DNA of 31,892 nt, taken from CAIKZJ01 sp041675325 (GTDB taxonomy: Bacteria; Bacteroidota; Ignavibacteria; Tepidaquicellales; Tepidaquicellaceae). A model generated the notes under the pieces. It saw only the letters and a list, made by a program, of their open reading frames with translations, was not told the origin of the DNA and searched no databases. The translations under genes and the position numbers were made by a program. The stretch is taken from the NCBI GenBank assembly GCA_041675325.1, contig JBAYUG010000037.1, forward strand, positions 1 to 31,892, in the 5' to 3' direction. Numbering within the stretch: the stretch's first letter is position 1; each line of letters starts with the position of its first letter. Positions 6,905 to 14,255 of the stretch are shown one piece after another.

Positions 6905-7570
6905 ACATATCGGTAGGCATGTATGACACTAAGCACCAATCCCCTTGGGGATTGCATCTGTATTCTAAACAATTATATTTCCCATATCATAAAAAATACA
7001 TATATTACCGAAAAATACTATGTCCAATACATACACTCAATTATTTGTCCATGTTGTTTTTGCTCCAATGCACAAAGCTGCTCTGATTAAGACTGACTTT
7101 GAAGAAGAACTCTATAAATATATCACTGGAATTGCAAAAAACCATAGGCACAAATTGTTTTGCATAAATGGAACTGAAGATCATGTACATATACTTATTG
7201 GTCTTAATCCTGAACAATCTATATCCAGTTTGGTGCAAGAAATTAAAAAAAGTTCTTCGAAATGGATTAATGATAAAAATCTATGCTTAGGAAGGTTTGA
7301 ATGGCAGCGCGGGTATGGTGCTTTCACTTATTCGAAATCTCATGTTAAACAGGTAATCAAATATATCGAAAATCAGAAAGTACATCATAAAAAAGTATCC
7401 TTTCTTGATGAGTATAAATTGTTTCTAAAGAAATATGAAGTTGCATATAATCCTGATTATATATTCATTGATCCAAGGAATAATTAGCACACTACTGACA
7501 TGCAATCCCCAAAGGGATTGTGTGTCTTATAGATTCCAACACCTACCGACATTCAATCTCTAACAAGATT
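6889..7570 (+). mobile_element. Y1-transposase unit bounded by inverted two-hairpin modules
   Basis: The transposase gene is flanked by inverted copies of one module. Left: hairpin B (6889-6904), CGGTAGG (6911-6917), 32-bp gap, hairpin C CAATCCCC-TT-GGGGATTG (6937-6954). Right, inverted: C' CAATCCCC-AA-AGGGATTG (7503-7520), 34-bp gap containing CCTACCGA (7542-7549), then the decayed hairpin AATCTC-TAAC-AAGATT (7555-7570). B and C share the stem AATCCC/GGGATT with different loops. Plain IS200 elements have unequal ends with no long inverted repeat, so this resembles a RAYT gene between REP-like pairs. The right outer hairpin is degenerate. Confidence 0.75.
7020..7487 (+). CDS. Y1 (HUH) transposase, IS200/RAYT-like
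   Basis: 155 residues, the length of a single-domain TnpA of the IS200/IS605 superfamily (Y1_Tnp fold). The metal-binding HUH pair is H55-V-H57 in GTEDHVHILIGL. The probable catalytic tyrosine is Y115 in QVIKYIENQ. The N-terminus TYTQLFVHVVFAP and the region FEWQRGYGAFTYSKS are typical. Such enzymes cut and join single-stranded DNA at hairpins. No TnpB or other partner gene is present. All expected active-site residues are there, so it may be functional. It sits between inverted hairpin modules and amid more than a dozen related hairpins, so its natural substrate is probably these repeats. Confidence 0.93.
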   Translation: MSNTYTQLFVHVVFAPMHKAALIKTDFEEELYKYITGIAKNHRHKLFCINGTEDHVHILIGLNPEQSISSLVQEIKKSSSKWINDKNLCLGRFEWQRGYGAFTYSKSHVKQVIKYIENQKVHHKKVSFLDEYKLFLKKYEVAYNPDYIFIDPRNN

Positions 7571-8098
7571 AAAAATACCATAAATGCCGTTCCTCCTTCC
7601 CAATCTCCGCTTGGGAAGGGGTAACATAGTTTACTTCTTTTGTATATTATAACGCAATCCTCATTCCCAATCTCCGTTTAGGGAAGGTATTATATGCACT
7701 AGCAAAGATAAAAATCCTGTGATATATTTATTAGCATAAAATAGAAAAAATCCCATTAGGGATTTAATATCGGTAGGTATGTATGGCACCAAACACCAAT
7801 CCCCTTGGGGATTGCATGTAAATACTAACAAAATATATTTCCTCCTTCCCAAGCTCCGCTTGGGAAGGGATTTATATGCACGAGCAAAGATAAAAATCCT
7901 ATGGCATGTTTATTAGCACCAATGAGAAAAAATCCCTTTAGGGATTTAATATCGGTAGGTAAGTATGGCACTATACAACAATCCCCTTGGGGATTGCATG
8001 TAAATACTCACAAAATATATTTCCTCCTTCCCAAGCTCTGCTTGGGAAGGGACAACTTATTTTACTTCTTTTGTATTTTACTTTTACTAAATTTACAC
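7488..8098. other. Right half of the repeat island (no gene)
   Basis: This 611-bp gap before the NifU-like gene is filled by the inverted right end of the transposase unit (7503-7570) and the A-B-C composite array (7595-8076). I see no gene in it. An open frame running in from 7901 is only repeat DNA read in phase with the NifU-like gene. Confidence 0.9.
7595..8076. repeat. Composite A-B-C array with a 182-bp period
   Basis: Hairpin A copies start at 7595, 7662 (degenerate), 7844 and 8026; hairpin B copies at 7749 (loop ATTA) and 7931 (loop TTTA); hairpin C copies at 7797 and 7979. From 7662 onward each hairpin recurs exactly 182 bp later (7662/7844/8026, 7749/7931, 7797/7979), so a unit of three hairpins has been tandemly duplicated. 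The first and last A hairpins (7595-7619 and 8026-8050) are both followed, 10 bp later, by the same 16 bases TTTACTTCTTTTGTAT. The second of these lies just upstream of the NifU-like gene. Confidence 0.95.
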
Positions 8099-8338
8099 AT
8101 GAACAACGAACTCAATTTAGAAAACATAGAAAAAGTACTTGCTGAAATACGTCCTCACCTTCAGATTGACGGCGGTGACGTTGAAGCTGTAAGTATTGAT
8201 AACAATTCAATCGTAAAGGTAAGATTATTGGGTGCTTGCAATTCGTGCCCTTTGAACCTGATGACTCTGAGAGCCGGCATTGAAAGAATGTTGATGTTAA
8301 GATTCCCTGAAATTATAAGAATTGAATCAGTCTCCTGA
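8099..8338 (+). CDS. NifU-like C-terminal domain protein (Fe-S scaffold)
   Basis: 79 residues, a stand-alone NifU C-terminal domain. The motifs are IDGGDVEAV (23-31) and the cluster-binding C47-N-S-C50 in LLGACNSCPLNLMTLRAGIE. Such proteins hold a transient [4Fe-4S] cluster and hand it to target enzymes; nadA, 0.8 kb away, encodes one such target. I use the ATG at 8099, which gives the normal domain start (MNNELNLENIEKVL); the longer frame upstream is repeat DNA. It is probably the former operon partner of mrp, now separated by the repeat island. Its stop overlaps the stop of the convergent nucleotidyltransferase gene by 12 bp. Confidence 0.92.
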   Translation: MNNELNLENIEKVLAEIRPHLQIDGGDVEAVSIDNNSIVKVRLLGACNSCPLNLMTLRAGIERMLMLRFPEIIRIESVS

Positions 8339-9019
8339 TTTCTCCGCAAGCCTTATATTCTCTGGTCTTCCTAAATCTATAAAGTAAGAATTTCTTGTAT
8401 CAAATCCTTTTATGATTTCTCCCTTAGCGGATAATTCCATGTACACATCAATTATATCTTTATATCCCGTTCCTTTTTCCTTCTTAAATATCTCTGATGA
8501 TATTACATGTATTCCATTAAAAGCAAAGTGATTAACTTCCGGTTTATCCGTTGTTACTCTTTTTAAAATTTTAAAATCCTTGTCAAACTCAAGATATCTC
8601 GATGTCTTTCGCTTTTGAACAGCAAGCATTGCCAATGCGTCTGTCTCCGTAAATGCTTCATCAATTAAATCTAAATTAAAATCCGTGAACACATCCACAT
8701 TCATTACAAGAAATCTTGCCTCTGAAAACAGATATTCTCTTGCATTAAGTACACCGCCGCCTGTTCCTAAAATATCTTCCTCTATTATGATGTTTATTTT
8801 AATACCAAAATCATTATTCTGAAAGTATTCCACAATTTTATTATGGAAATGATGAGCATTAATTACTATCTCTTTCACTCCGTATGATTTCAGCTTTCCA
8901 ATCTGGTATGAAATAATCGTTCTTCCCCTGAAAGGGAAAAGAGGCTTTGGCATCGAATCAGTAAAAGGCTTTAGCCGTGTTCCGAATCCTGCGGCAAGTA
9001 TCATAGCTTTATTTATCAT
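8327..9019 (-). CDS. Sugar-phosphate nucleotidyltransferase (MurU/GMP-like)
   Basis: 230 residues, a compact NTP_transferase domain. The nucleotide-binding signature LAAGFGTRLKPFTDSMPKPL fills residues 8-27. LGTGGGV near residue 85 and a metal-ligand aspartate in VMNVDVFTD near 107-113 are in place, with a second acidic site in YFIDLGRPENI near the end. The family makes NDP-sugars from sugar 1-phosphates. The short form without a left-handed beta-helix resembles MurU (UDP-MurNAc recycling) and mannose-1-phosphate guanylyltransferases; the sugar cannot be told from sequence. No amgK-like kinase neighbour is seen. It is divergent from nadA with a 108-bp gap. Confidence 0.88.
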   Translation of the reverse strand: MINKAMILAAGFGTRLKPFTDSMPKPLFPFRGRTIISYQIGKLKSYGVKEIVINAHHFHNKIVEYFQNNDFGIKINIIIEEDILGTGGGVLNAREYLFSEARFLVMNVDVFTDFNLDLIDEAFTETDALAMLAVQKRKTSRYLEFDKDFKILKRVTTDKPEVNHFAFNGIHVISSEIFKKEKGTGYKDIIDVYMELSAKGEIIKGFDTRNSYFIDLGRPENIRLAEKSGD

Positions 9020-9127
9020 TTTTTAATTTATTAATAGTATTAATAAAATTCAAGTCGCAGAAAAACAAATACTAAATTCATTTATTATTAAAGCGTAATA
9101 TGATAATTTGAATTAACTATTTGAATT

Positions 9128-10084
9128 ATGATTCTAACAGGTAAAAAAGAGACTAAGACAAAAGAGTTTTACGTAAGCGAAATAATGAGACTGAAAAAAG
9201 AACTTAATGCAGTTCTGTTGGCGCATTACTATCAGGAGGGGGATATACAGGATATAGCAGACCATATCGGAGATAGCCTCCAGCTTGCACAGGCTGCGGA
9301 AAAGACGGATGCGGATGTGATTGTGTTTGCGGGCGTTCATTTCATGGCTGAGACTGCAAAGATTTTAAATCCCCACAAGCTCGTTCTGCTTCCTGACCTT
9401 AATGCAGGATGCTCCCTCGCAGAAGGCTGTCCTGCTGATTTATTGCAGAAGTTCAAGGATAAGCATAAAGATCATATTATTATAAGCTACATAAACTGCT
9501 CTGCTGAAGTAAAGGCGATGTCGGATATTATCTGCACTTCCTCGAATGCAGAGAAAATTGTCAAACAGATACCCGAATCACAAAAGATAATCTTTGCACC
9601 GGATAAAAACCTTGGTAGATATATAATTAAAAAGACAGGGCGTGATATGGTTCTCTGGCAGGGTGCTTGCATCGTACATGAAACCTTCAGCGAGAAAAAG
9701 ATACTTATGTTAAAGCTCGAGAATCCAAAAGCTAAGCTTATTGCCCATCCTGAATGTGAAGAAGGAATTCTCGCTAATGCAGATTTCGTTGGCTCTACGA
9801 GTGCACTCCTTCAGTTCATTCATAAAGATGAAGCGAAAGAATTTATCGTTGCAACCGAACCGGGTATTATACATCAGATGGAAAAGATATGTCCGGATAA
9901 GAAATTTATAATCGCACCGCCCGAAGCAAATTGCTCCTGCAATGAATGCCCTTACATGAAGCTCAATACACTCCAGAAGTTGTATTTGTGCATGAGAGAT
10001 AAGAAACCAGAGATAGTGCTTGATTCTGAGATTCAAAGAAAGGCGTTGATACCTATTCAGAGAATGCTTGAAATGAGTGAATAA
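9128..10084 (+). CDS. nadA: Quinolinate synthase
   Basis: 318 residues, the short NadA form. It condenses iminoaspartate with dihydroxyacetone phosphate to give quinolinate for NAD synthesis. Landmarks: LAHYYQEGDIQDIADHIGDSL (31-51), GCSLAEGCPAD (94-104), WQGACIVHE (177-185), HPECEEG (207-213), VGSTSA and TEPGI. The three [4Fe-4S] ligands are most likely C95, C181 and C274 (last Cys of CSCNECPYM). nadB and nadC are not in the window. The stop codon lies 2 bp from the 3' end of the convergent RNase P RNA gene. Confidence 0.97.
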   Translation: MILTGKKETKTKEFYVSEIMRLKKELNAVLLAHYYQEGDIQDIADHIGDSLQLAQAAEKTDADVIVFAGVHFMAETAKILNPHKLVLLPDLNAGCSLAEGCPADLLQKFKDKHKDHIIISYINCSAEVKAMSDIICTSSNAEKIVKQIPESQKIIFAPDKNLGRYIIKKTGRDMVLWQGACIVHETFSEKKILMLKLENPKAKLIAHPECEEGILANADFVGSTSALLQFIHKDEAKEFIVATEPGIIHQMEKICPDKKFIIAPPEANCSCNECPYMKLNTLQKLYLCMRDKKPEIVLDSEIQRKALIPIQRMLEMSE

Positions 10085-10086
10085 AA

Positions 10087-10475
10087 AACTAACTGTCTTG
10101 TGATAAGCCGGATTTTGTTCCCCCTTGCGGAGGCAGCAACCATTTATCTTGATCATGGAATTGCTCCCACGATTCTTTGCATCCTACCCCGAAAGTATAT
10201 GAAGTAAGCAGAACTTCTACTTTCTATATGCGGACTTGCTCCGGATGAGGTTTATCAATCTTAAAGATTGCTCTTTAAATGGTAGGCTCTTACCCTGCCG
10301 TTTCACCCTTACCGCGGCGAACCGGGGCGGTATTCCTTTCTGTGACACTTTCTAATCAGGATTCTTGCGTTTCCTGATTCCGGGATGTTATCCCGGCATC
10401 CCTGCTTCAATGGAGTCCGGACTTTCCTCACCGGGGATTAACCCCAAGCGCGGTTGCCTTACAAGACAGTTAGTT
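10087..10475 (-). ncRNA. rnpB: RNase P RNA, bacterial type A
   Basis: Read on the minus strand, the conserved cores are present: GAGGAAAGTCCGGACTCC near the 5' end, CAGAAAGGAATACCGCC, GGTAAGGGTGAAACGGC with GGTAAGAGCC, and AACAAAATCCGGCTTAT near the 3' end. The two ends form a perfect 15-bp P1 helix: AACTAACTGTCTTGT at both RNA ends in complementary form (10087-10101 with 10461-10475). This fixes a length of about 389 nt, normal for the family. P1 is followed on the RNA by a T-run (TTTTTTAT) that can end transcription. The gene starts 12 nt after the stop of the zinc-ribbon gene, so its promoter must lie inside that gene or it is cut from a longer transcript. Confidence 0.97.
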
Positions 10476-10487
10476 TTAAAAATAAAA

Positions 10488-11339
10488 TTATTGTATGTTC
10501 TCTATCAGCTTTTCGTCAATCATGATTCTTCCGCATGACTGGCAAAGGAATATCTTTTCGGCAATTCTAATCTCGATTTCCCTTTGTGGGGGCACTGAAT
10601 TATAACATCCGCTGCAGTTTCCTTTTCTTACAATCGCTGTAGCTTCTCCTTTTAAAGAGCCGTTAATTCTTTCATAAAGCATCGTGTGCTCTGCTGAAAG
10701 TTTATCGAGAATCACTTTTCTCTTTTCGTTCAGTTCATTTTCCTCATCTTCATACTGTTTGTTCAAGGAATTAAGATGGGAAACATCCTCTTTCAGTTCG
10801 TTCTTTAGCTCATCATTACTCCTGGACATTTCAAGGACGCCTTTCACAAGGTTTTCCTGATATGCTTTAAGCTCCTTCAATCTTGCTTCGTTTTTCTCAA
10901 TCGTTTCCATCATTGCGTCTATCTGTTTCGTTATATCATCGTATTCCTTGTTGCTCTTCGCCTTATACTTTGACTCGTCGTATTTCGTTACTTTATCGTC
11001 AAGACTTTTATTCTCTTTCGTAAGAGCTTTTTCCTCAGTTTCGAAGTTCTTTAGTTTTGCCTTGTCCTCAGACATATGCTCATCAATAACAGCTATCTTC
11101 TCTTTGAGGTTTTCAATCCTGTAAGGCAGGTCGCCTTTCTCATCATCTATTTCAGCAAGTTCTTCGTCTATTTTTGTCATTTCATAAAAAGAAAGTAAAA
11201 CTTCAGTATAATTCTTCTTACTCTGTATAGTACCTTCTTCTCTGTATTCAAATATCGTTGCCTCCTGCTCCTCTTGCTCTGCATTATCATTAACAGAAGT
11301 GCTGTTTTCGTTTTCTGTGATTTCGTTTGTCTCGTCCAT
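10488..11339 (-). CDS. Coiled-coil protein with C-terminal C4 zinc ribbon
   Basis: 283 residues. After an acidic N-terminal tail (about 1-40), residues 45-225 are a long heptad-rich coiled coil (runs of E, K, L). The C-terminus holds a four-cysteine zinc ribbon, C242-SG-C245 and C266-QS-C269, ending CGRIMID. This is the DUF164/zf-RING_7 (CT398-like) architecture, proposed to bind nucleic acid or act as a chaperone-like factor; no reaction is established. It starts 1 bp after the stop of the Nif3-like gene. Pairing of Nif3 and this zinc-ribbon protein is common in Bacteroidota. Confidence 0.92.
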   Translation of the reverse strand: MDETNEITENENSTSVNDNAEQEEQEATIFEYREEGTIQSKKNYTEVLLSFYEMTKIDEELAEIDDEKGDLPYRIENLKEKIAVIDEHMSEDKAKLKNFETEEKALTKENKSLDDKVTKYDESKYKAKSNKEYDDITKQIDAMMETIEKNEARLKELKAYQENLVKGVLEMSRSNDELKNELKEDVSHLNSLNKQYEDEENELNEKRKVILDKLSAEHTMLYERINGSLKGEATAIVRKGNCSGCYNSVPPQREIEIRIAEKIFLCQSCGRIMIDEKLIENIQ

Positions 11340-11340
11340 T

Positions 11341-11961
11341 TTAAATTATGTTTATATTATTTTGTTTTTTTCCTATTGTGACCGCTATTTCCGCTTTAAT
11401 GGATGTTACGGATTTTAATACATCTTCCATGCTGATGTTATCGAGGAATAAAATTCTTGAGAACTTAAATCCCATAAAACCGTCGGCAATAACCACTTTA
11501 TTGTTAAGCCTGTAAATTAGTTCTTCCAGCGTCATCTTATTCTTTAAATCGCATCGGACAGCAAGGTGCTTATTCGTTCTCTTGCTGAAATCATATATCT
11601 CATAAGCCGGCTCTTCGTACGGATGGCTTTTTAATAAAGCATCAATTACTGATTCAAGTGATTCATTCCCGCATTCCATTTCAAGCCTGACCTCTTCTTC
11701 AAAAGCCAGCTTTCCCTTTTTCCCTGTGAATGGTTTAGCAGATTTACCTGGTAAAAATGTACCTACACCCTTCATTCTGAAAGAACAAACCGAATAGTTT
11801 CCTATTTTTCCTGCACCAACTGATGCCATGTCGAATGTCAGTTTATCAACATACTTGAGTGGGACAAAAGTTACAACCTTTTTCCTGCATACGTATTCGT
11901 TCAGTACAGGGGTGAGATTTATTATTTCGTTTTTCTTAAAGTAACTAAAAATTTTATTCAT
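11341..11961 (-). CDS. Reduced Nif3-like protein (PII-like domain retained)
   Basis: 206 residues, against about 360 for Bacteroidota Nif3/YqfO proteins. Residues 28-125 are a clear copy of the PII/CutA-like domain normally inserted in Nif3: VTFVPLKYVDKL, GAGKIGNYSVCSF (49-61), GVGTFLPG (65-72), SHPYEEPAYEIY (112-123). The Nif3 N-terminal half with its metal-binding histidines is absent, replaced by about 27 unrelated residues, and the C-terminal part (MTLEELIYRLN onward) is short and lacks the closing H and E metal ligands. So it cannot form the di-metal centre. The frame is intact and in the expected place before the zinc-ribbon gene, so it is kept and not simply decayed. A trace of Nif3 remains only as the domain. 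Confidence 0.85.
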   Translation of the reverse strand: MNKIFSYFKKNEIINLTPVLNEYVCRKKVVTFVPLKYVDKLTFDMASVGAGKIGNYSVCSFRMKGVGTFLPGKSAKPFTGKKGKLAFEEEVRLEMECGNESLESVIDALLKSHPYEEPAYEIYDFSKRTNKHLAVRCDLKNKMTLEELIYRLNNKVVIADGFMGFKFSRILFLDNISMEDVLKSVTSIKAEIAVTIGKKQNNINII

Positions 11962-11972
11962 TAAGGTATATT

Positions 11973-12006
11973 AAAAAAAGTGTACCCTTTTGAGATACAC
12001 TTTTTA
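11973..12006. terminator. Bidirectional terminator downstream of metF
   Basis: AAAAAGTGTA (11975-11984), an 11-base loop, TACACTTTTT (11996-12005). The stem has an A-run on one side and a T-run on the other, so it works in either direction. It ends minus-strand transcription from metF, and the Nif3-like gene starts just below it (11961), which would then need its own promoter or readthrough. Confidence 0.75.
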
Positions 12007-12101
12007 ACTTAAACAATTAAACTATGAAAAACTTTTATATGAATTTCTTCATTCATGTATAAATATAGCTATATGGTAAAAAACAATCAACATACTTAAT
12101 T

Positions 12102-13055
12102 TTACAGTTTTAATTTCTTGAACAGCATCTGGACAGGCTTACTGTTCTGTAATATGTAAAAATGTACTGATGGTACTTTTGCATTTAACAGTTCTTCTAC
12201 CTGTTTGCTTGCCCACTCAACACCGATGTCTATCACGTGCTTATCATCCGCCTCCATGATTTCATTGTAAAGATCCTCGGGAATATCTATGTAAAAATCT
12301 CTGGGAAGGTTGGTTAAGTGCTTTTTTGTGGTAATAATTTTCAGTCCGGGAATAACCGGTAGTTTGAATCCTTCCTTTCTGCACAAATCGACGTAGTTGA
12401 AATAGTGTTTATTGTCGTAGAACATCTGAGTTACTATGTAGTTTGCTCCAGCTTTAATTTTTGTTCTGAGAACTTCCATATCTGCTTTAAGATTTGGAGA
12501 CTCAAAATGCTTTTCAGGATAACCTGCAACACCAATGCAAAAACCGGTTGGAGAAGCATCAAGTAGGTCGGCTTCAAGATACTGTCCTTTATTCATATCA
12601 TTTATCTGAGCAACAAGCTCAACGGCAAAATTGTTGGTTGTCTTTCCTTTTGGAACGGGTTTCTTGAATCCTTTGTCATCTCCCTGGATCGCTAGAACAT
12701 TCTCAATTCCGAGATAATTAAGTTCAATAAGAGCATCCTCAGTTTCCTCTTTTGTAAAGCCGCTGCAAAGAATATGCGGTACAGTATCAATGTTATATTT
12801 ATTCTTTATTGCAACGCTGATGCCTATTGTTCCCGGTCTTTTCCTTTTTACTTTCTTTCTTATTTCGCCGGAAGGAGTCTCTTCGTACTGAACTTCCGCA
12901 GAATGTGAAGTTACATCTATAAATGGCGGATTAAGTTTAATTAATCCTTCAAGGGTTTCAAATAATGAGTTTATGTTCCCGCCTCTAAGAGGAGGTATTA
13001 TCTCATAACTTATTAACGGATTCTTTGCTTTTTCTAAATGTTCAATTACCTTCAT
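12102..13055 (-). CDS. metF: Methylenetetrahydrofolate reductase
   Basis: 317 residues, a one-domain MTHFR TIM barrel that uses FAD to reduce 5,10-methylene-THF to 5-methyl-THF for methionine synthesis. The catalytic glutamate is E18 in SYEIIPPLRGG (the E. coli counterpart is in EFFPP). Other family marks are VTSHSAEVQYEE, LALIQGDD-like VLAIQGDDKG (about 128-137), GVAGYPEKHFESP (substrate/FAD loop) and ITQMFYD-like IVTQMFYDN. The barrel is slightly longer than in E. coli because of the basic loop KKVKRKRPG, seen in Bacteroidota forms. It begins 6 bp after the propeller gene stop, so the two are probably cotranscribed. Confidence 0.94.
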   Translation of the reverse strand: MKVIEHLEKAKNPLISYEIIPPLRGGNINSLFETLEGLIKLNPPFIDVTSHSAEVQYEETPSGEIRKKVKRKRPGTIGISVAIKNKYNIDTVPHILCSGFTKEETEDALIELNYLGIENVLAIQGDDKGFKKPVPKGKTTNNFAVELVAQINDMNKGQYLEADLLDASPTGFCIGVAGYPEKHFESPNLKADMEVLRTKIKAGANYIVTQMFYDNKHYFNYVDLCRKEGFKLPVIPGLKIITTKKHLTNLPRDFYIDIPEDLYNEIMEADDKHVIDIGVEWASKQVEELLNAKVPSVHFYILQNSKPVQMLFKKLKL

Positions 13056-13061
13056 TAACTA

Positions 13062-14048
13062 TTATTTAATATATGAATGAGGATGCATGGAAGAACTCGT
13101 GCTTGTCAATATTTTGCTGTTGCCCGATGTTACATCAAGTATTCCTATGTTGTATTCTACACCATTTTCAGCGTCGTAAACAATCCTGTCGGAATCAAGC
13201 CACTGATAGTTTGCAACATTGCCCCCTTTGATGTCAAAACTCTGTTTGTTTGAACCGTCTATGTCCATTGTGTAAATCTTGGTTTTTGTATCAGTTATAG
13301 CGACAAAAGAAATTTTCTTAATATCCGGTGAGAACTTAGGTCTGTTGGCACTTTCAATACCTTTTGATAACGCAATTTCATTCCCATCATTGAGTATGTA
13401 TATTGTACCCTGTAGATTGTTATCAAATGCTGCCCATGTTATTAACATATTATCAGAACTAATATCCGGAAATAAGTTTGCATGATTATTATTACTTATC
13501 TTATAAACGTTACTTTCGGATTCATCAGTGAAGTCAATCAGAATAACATCTTTGCCGCCCTGATAGAAAGAAGAGAAAACAATTTTTGTCCCGTCTTTTG
13601 AAAGTAACTGCTGATTGGAATATCCGAGGTCTGAAATAATAAAAGGTTCTGATAACCCAAGTTCTATAGCGTATATAGTCAACACACCTTCAAAATCAGA
13701 ATTAAAAACTATTATCTGATCATCATTAGTAAAAGAAGCATGTTCACCTGAAAAGACATAGTAAGGCTCACTGTGTGTTTCCTGGTCTATATTTTCTATA
13801 TAGTATATTATACCGTTTTCAGTATTGAAAACCACTTTTTTCCCATCGGAGGATAAACTCGGAAAGTAACAATGATCATACATATCCGAAATCTGTTTCT
13901 TACCGCTTCCGTCTTCATTCATTACAAACACCTGAAAATAACCAGAAGGGTTGTCATCAGATACATAGGTAATCTTTTTCTCGGACTGCGGATAAGCAAG
14001 ATTAAATGCTGATAAAACAAATATTATTGATAATATTAACTTATTCAT
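13062..14048 (-). CDS. Exported TolB-like beta-propeller protein
   Basis: 328 residues with a signal peptide (MNKLILSIIFVLSAFNLAYPQ, cleavage near residue 20). The rest is built of PD40/WD40-like blades with the D-G-S/D-G-K signatures (VMNEDGSGKKQI, LSSDGKKVVF, LSKDGTKIVFSS, ISSDNMLITW, FSPDIKKISFV, MDIDGSNKQSF). It has no sorting domain, so it is probably periplasmic or, lacking a lipobox, soluble. TolB-like propellers act as protein-protein platforms; no partner can be named, and linkage to metF is positional only. Its promoter lies in the 207-bp divergent gap before the acylase gene. Confidence 0.85.
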   Translation of the reverse strand: MNKLILSIIFVLSAFNLAYPQSEKKITYVSDDNPSGYFQVFVMNEDGSGKKQISDMYDHCYFPSLSSDGKKVVFNTENGIIYYIENIDQETHSEPYYVFSGEHASFTNDDQIIVFNSDFEGVLTIYAIELGLSEPFIISDLGYSNQQLLSKDGTKIVFSSFYQGGKDVILIDFTDESESNVYKISNNNHANLFPDISSDNMLITWAAFDNNLQGTIYILNDGNEIALSKGIESANRPKFSPDIKKISFVAITDTKTKIYTMDIDGSNKQSFDIKGGNVANYQWLDSDRIVYDAENGVEYNIGILDVTSGNSKILTSTSSSMHPHSYIK

Positions 14049-14255
14049 ATTATATAAATATAATTATTTCTAAAATTGTTTATTTAATTAAAAATAGCTA
14101 AGAAATTAAAAGCATAAAAGCCAAAATAATTAGACTTAACTATTAAAAAAGTACTGGATTTGGATATTTCTCAAAAAGGAAATTTTAAATAATAAGTTCT
14201 ATGCCTGTTCTTTTTCACTTTATTTTATAGTTTGTTTTCGAAATTTTGCTACTCT

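Larger units (their letters stand above)
6552..7019. other. Left half of the repeat island (no gene)
   Basis: This gap after mrp consists almost wholly of palindromic repeats: three copies of hairpin A, four copies of hairpin B and one of hairpin C, all annotated separately. The last 65 bp before the transposase gene are AT-rich and would hold its promoter. Confidence 0.9.

Noticed and set aside
6581..8050. Regular repeats that might be a CRISPR array
   Set aside because: The spacers are repeated along with the hairpins, are not unique, and periods differ (49, 52, 182 bp). No cas genes are near. These are tandem palindromic repeats.
7901..8098. Long open frame extending the NifU-like gene upstream
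   Set aside because: It reads straight through hairpins B, C and A. The NifU domain starts normally at the ATG at 8099.
9710..10156. 148-residue frame on the minus strand across nadA and the RNase P RNA gene
   Set aside because: It lies opposite the conserved nadA sequence and enters the RNA gene; it is a shadow frame.
14232..14255. TTG start for the penicillin acylase family gene
   Set aside because: The ATG at 14256 gives a natural short cytoplasmic start before the anchor segment; TTG adds eight residues of no clear use.
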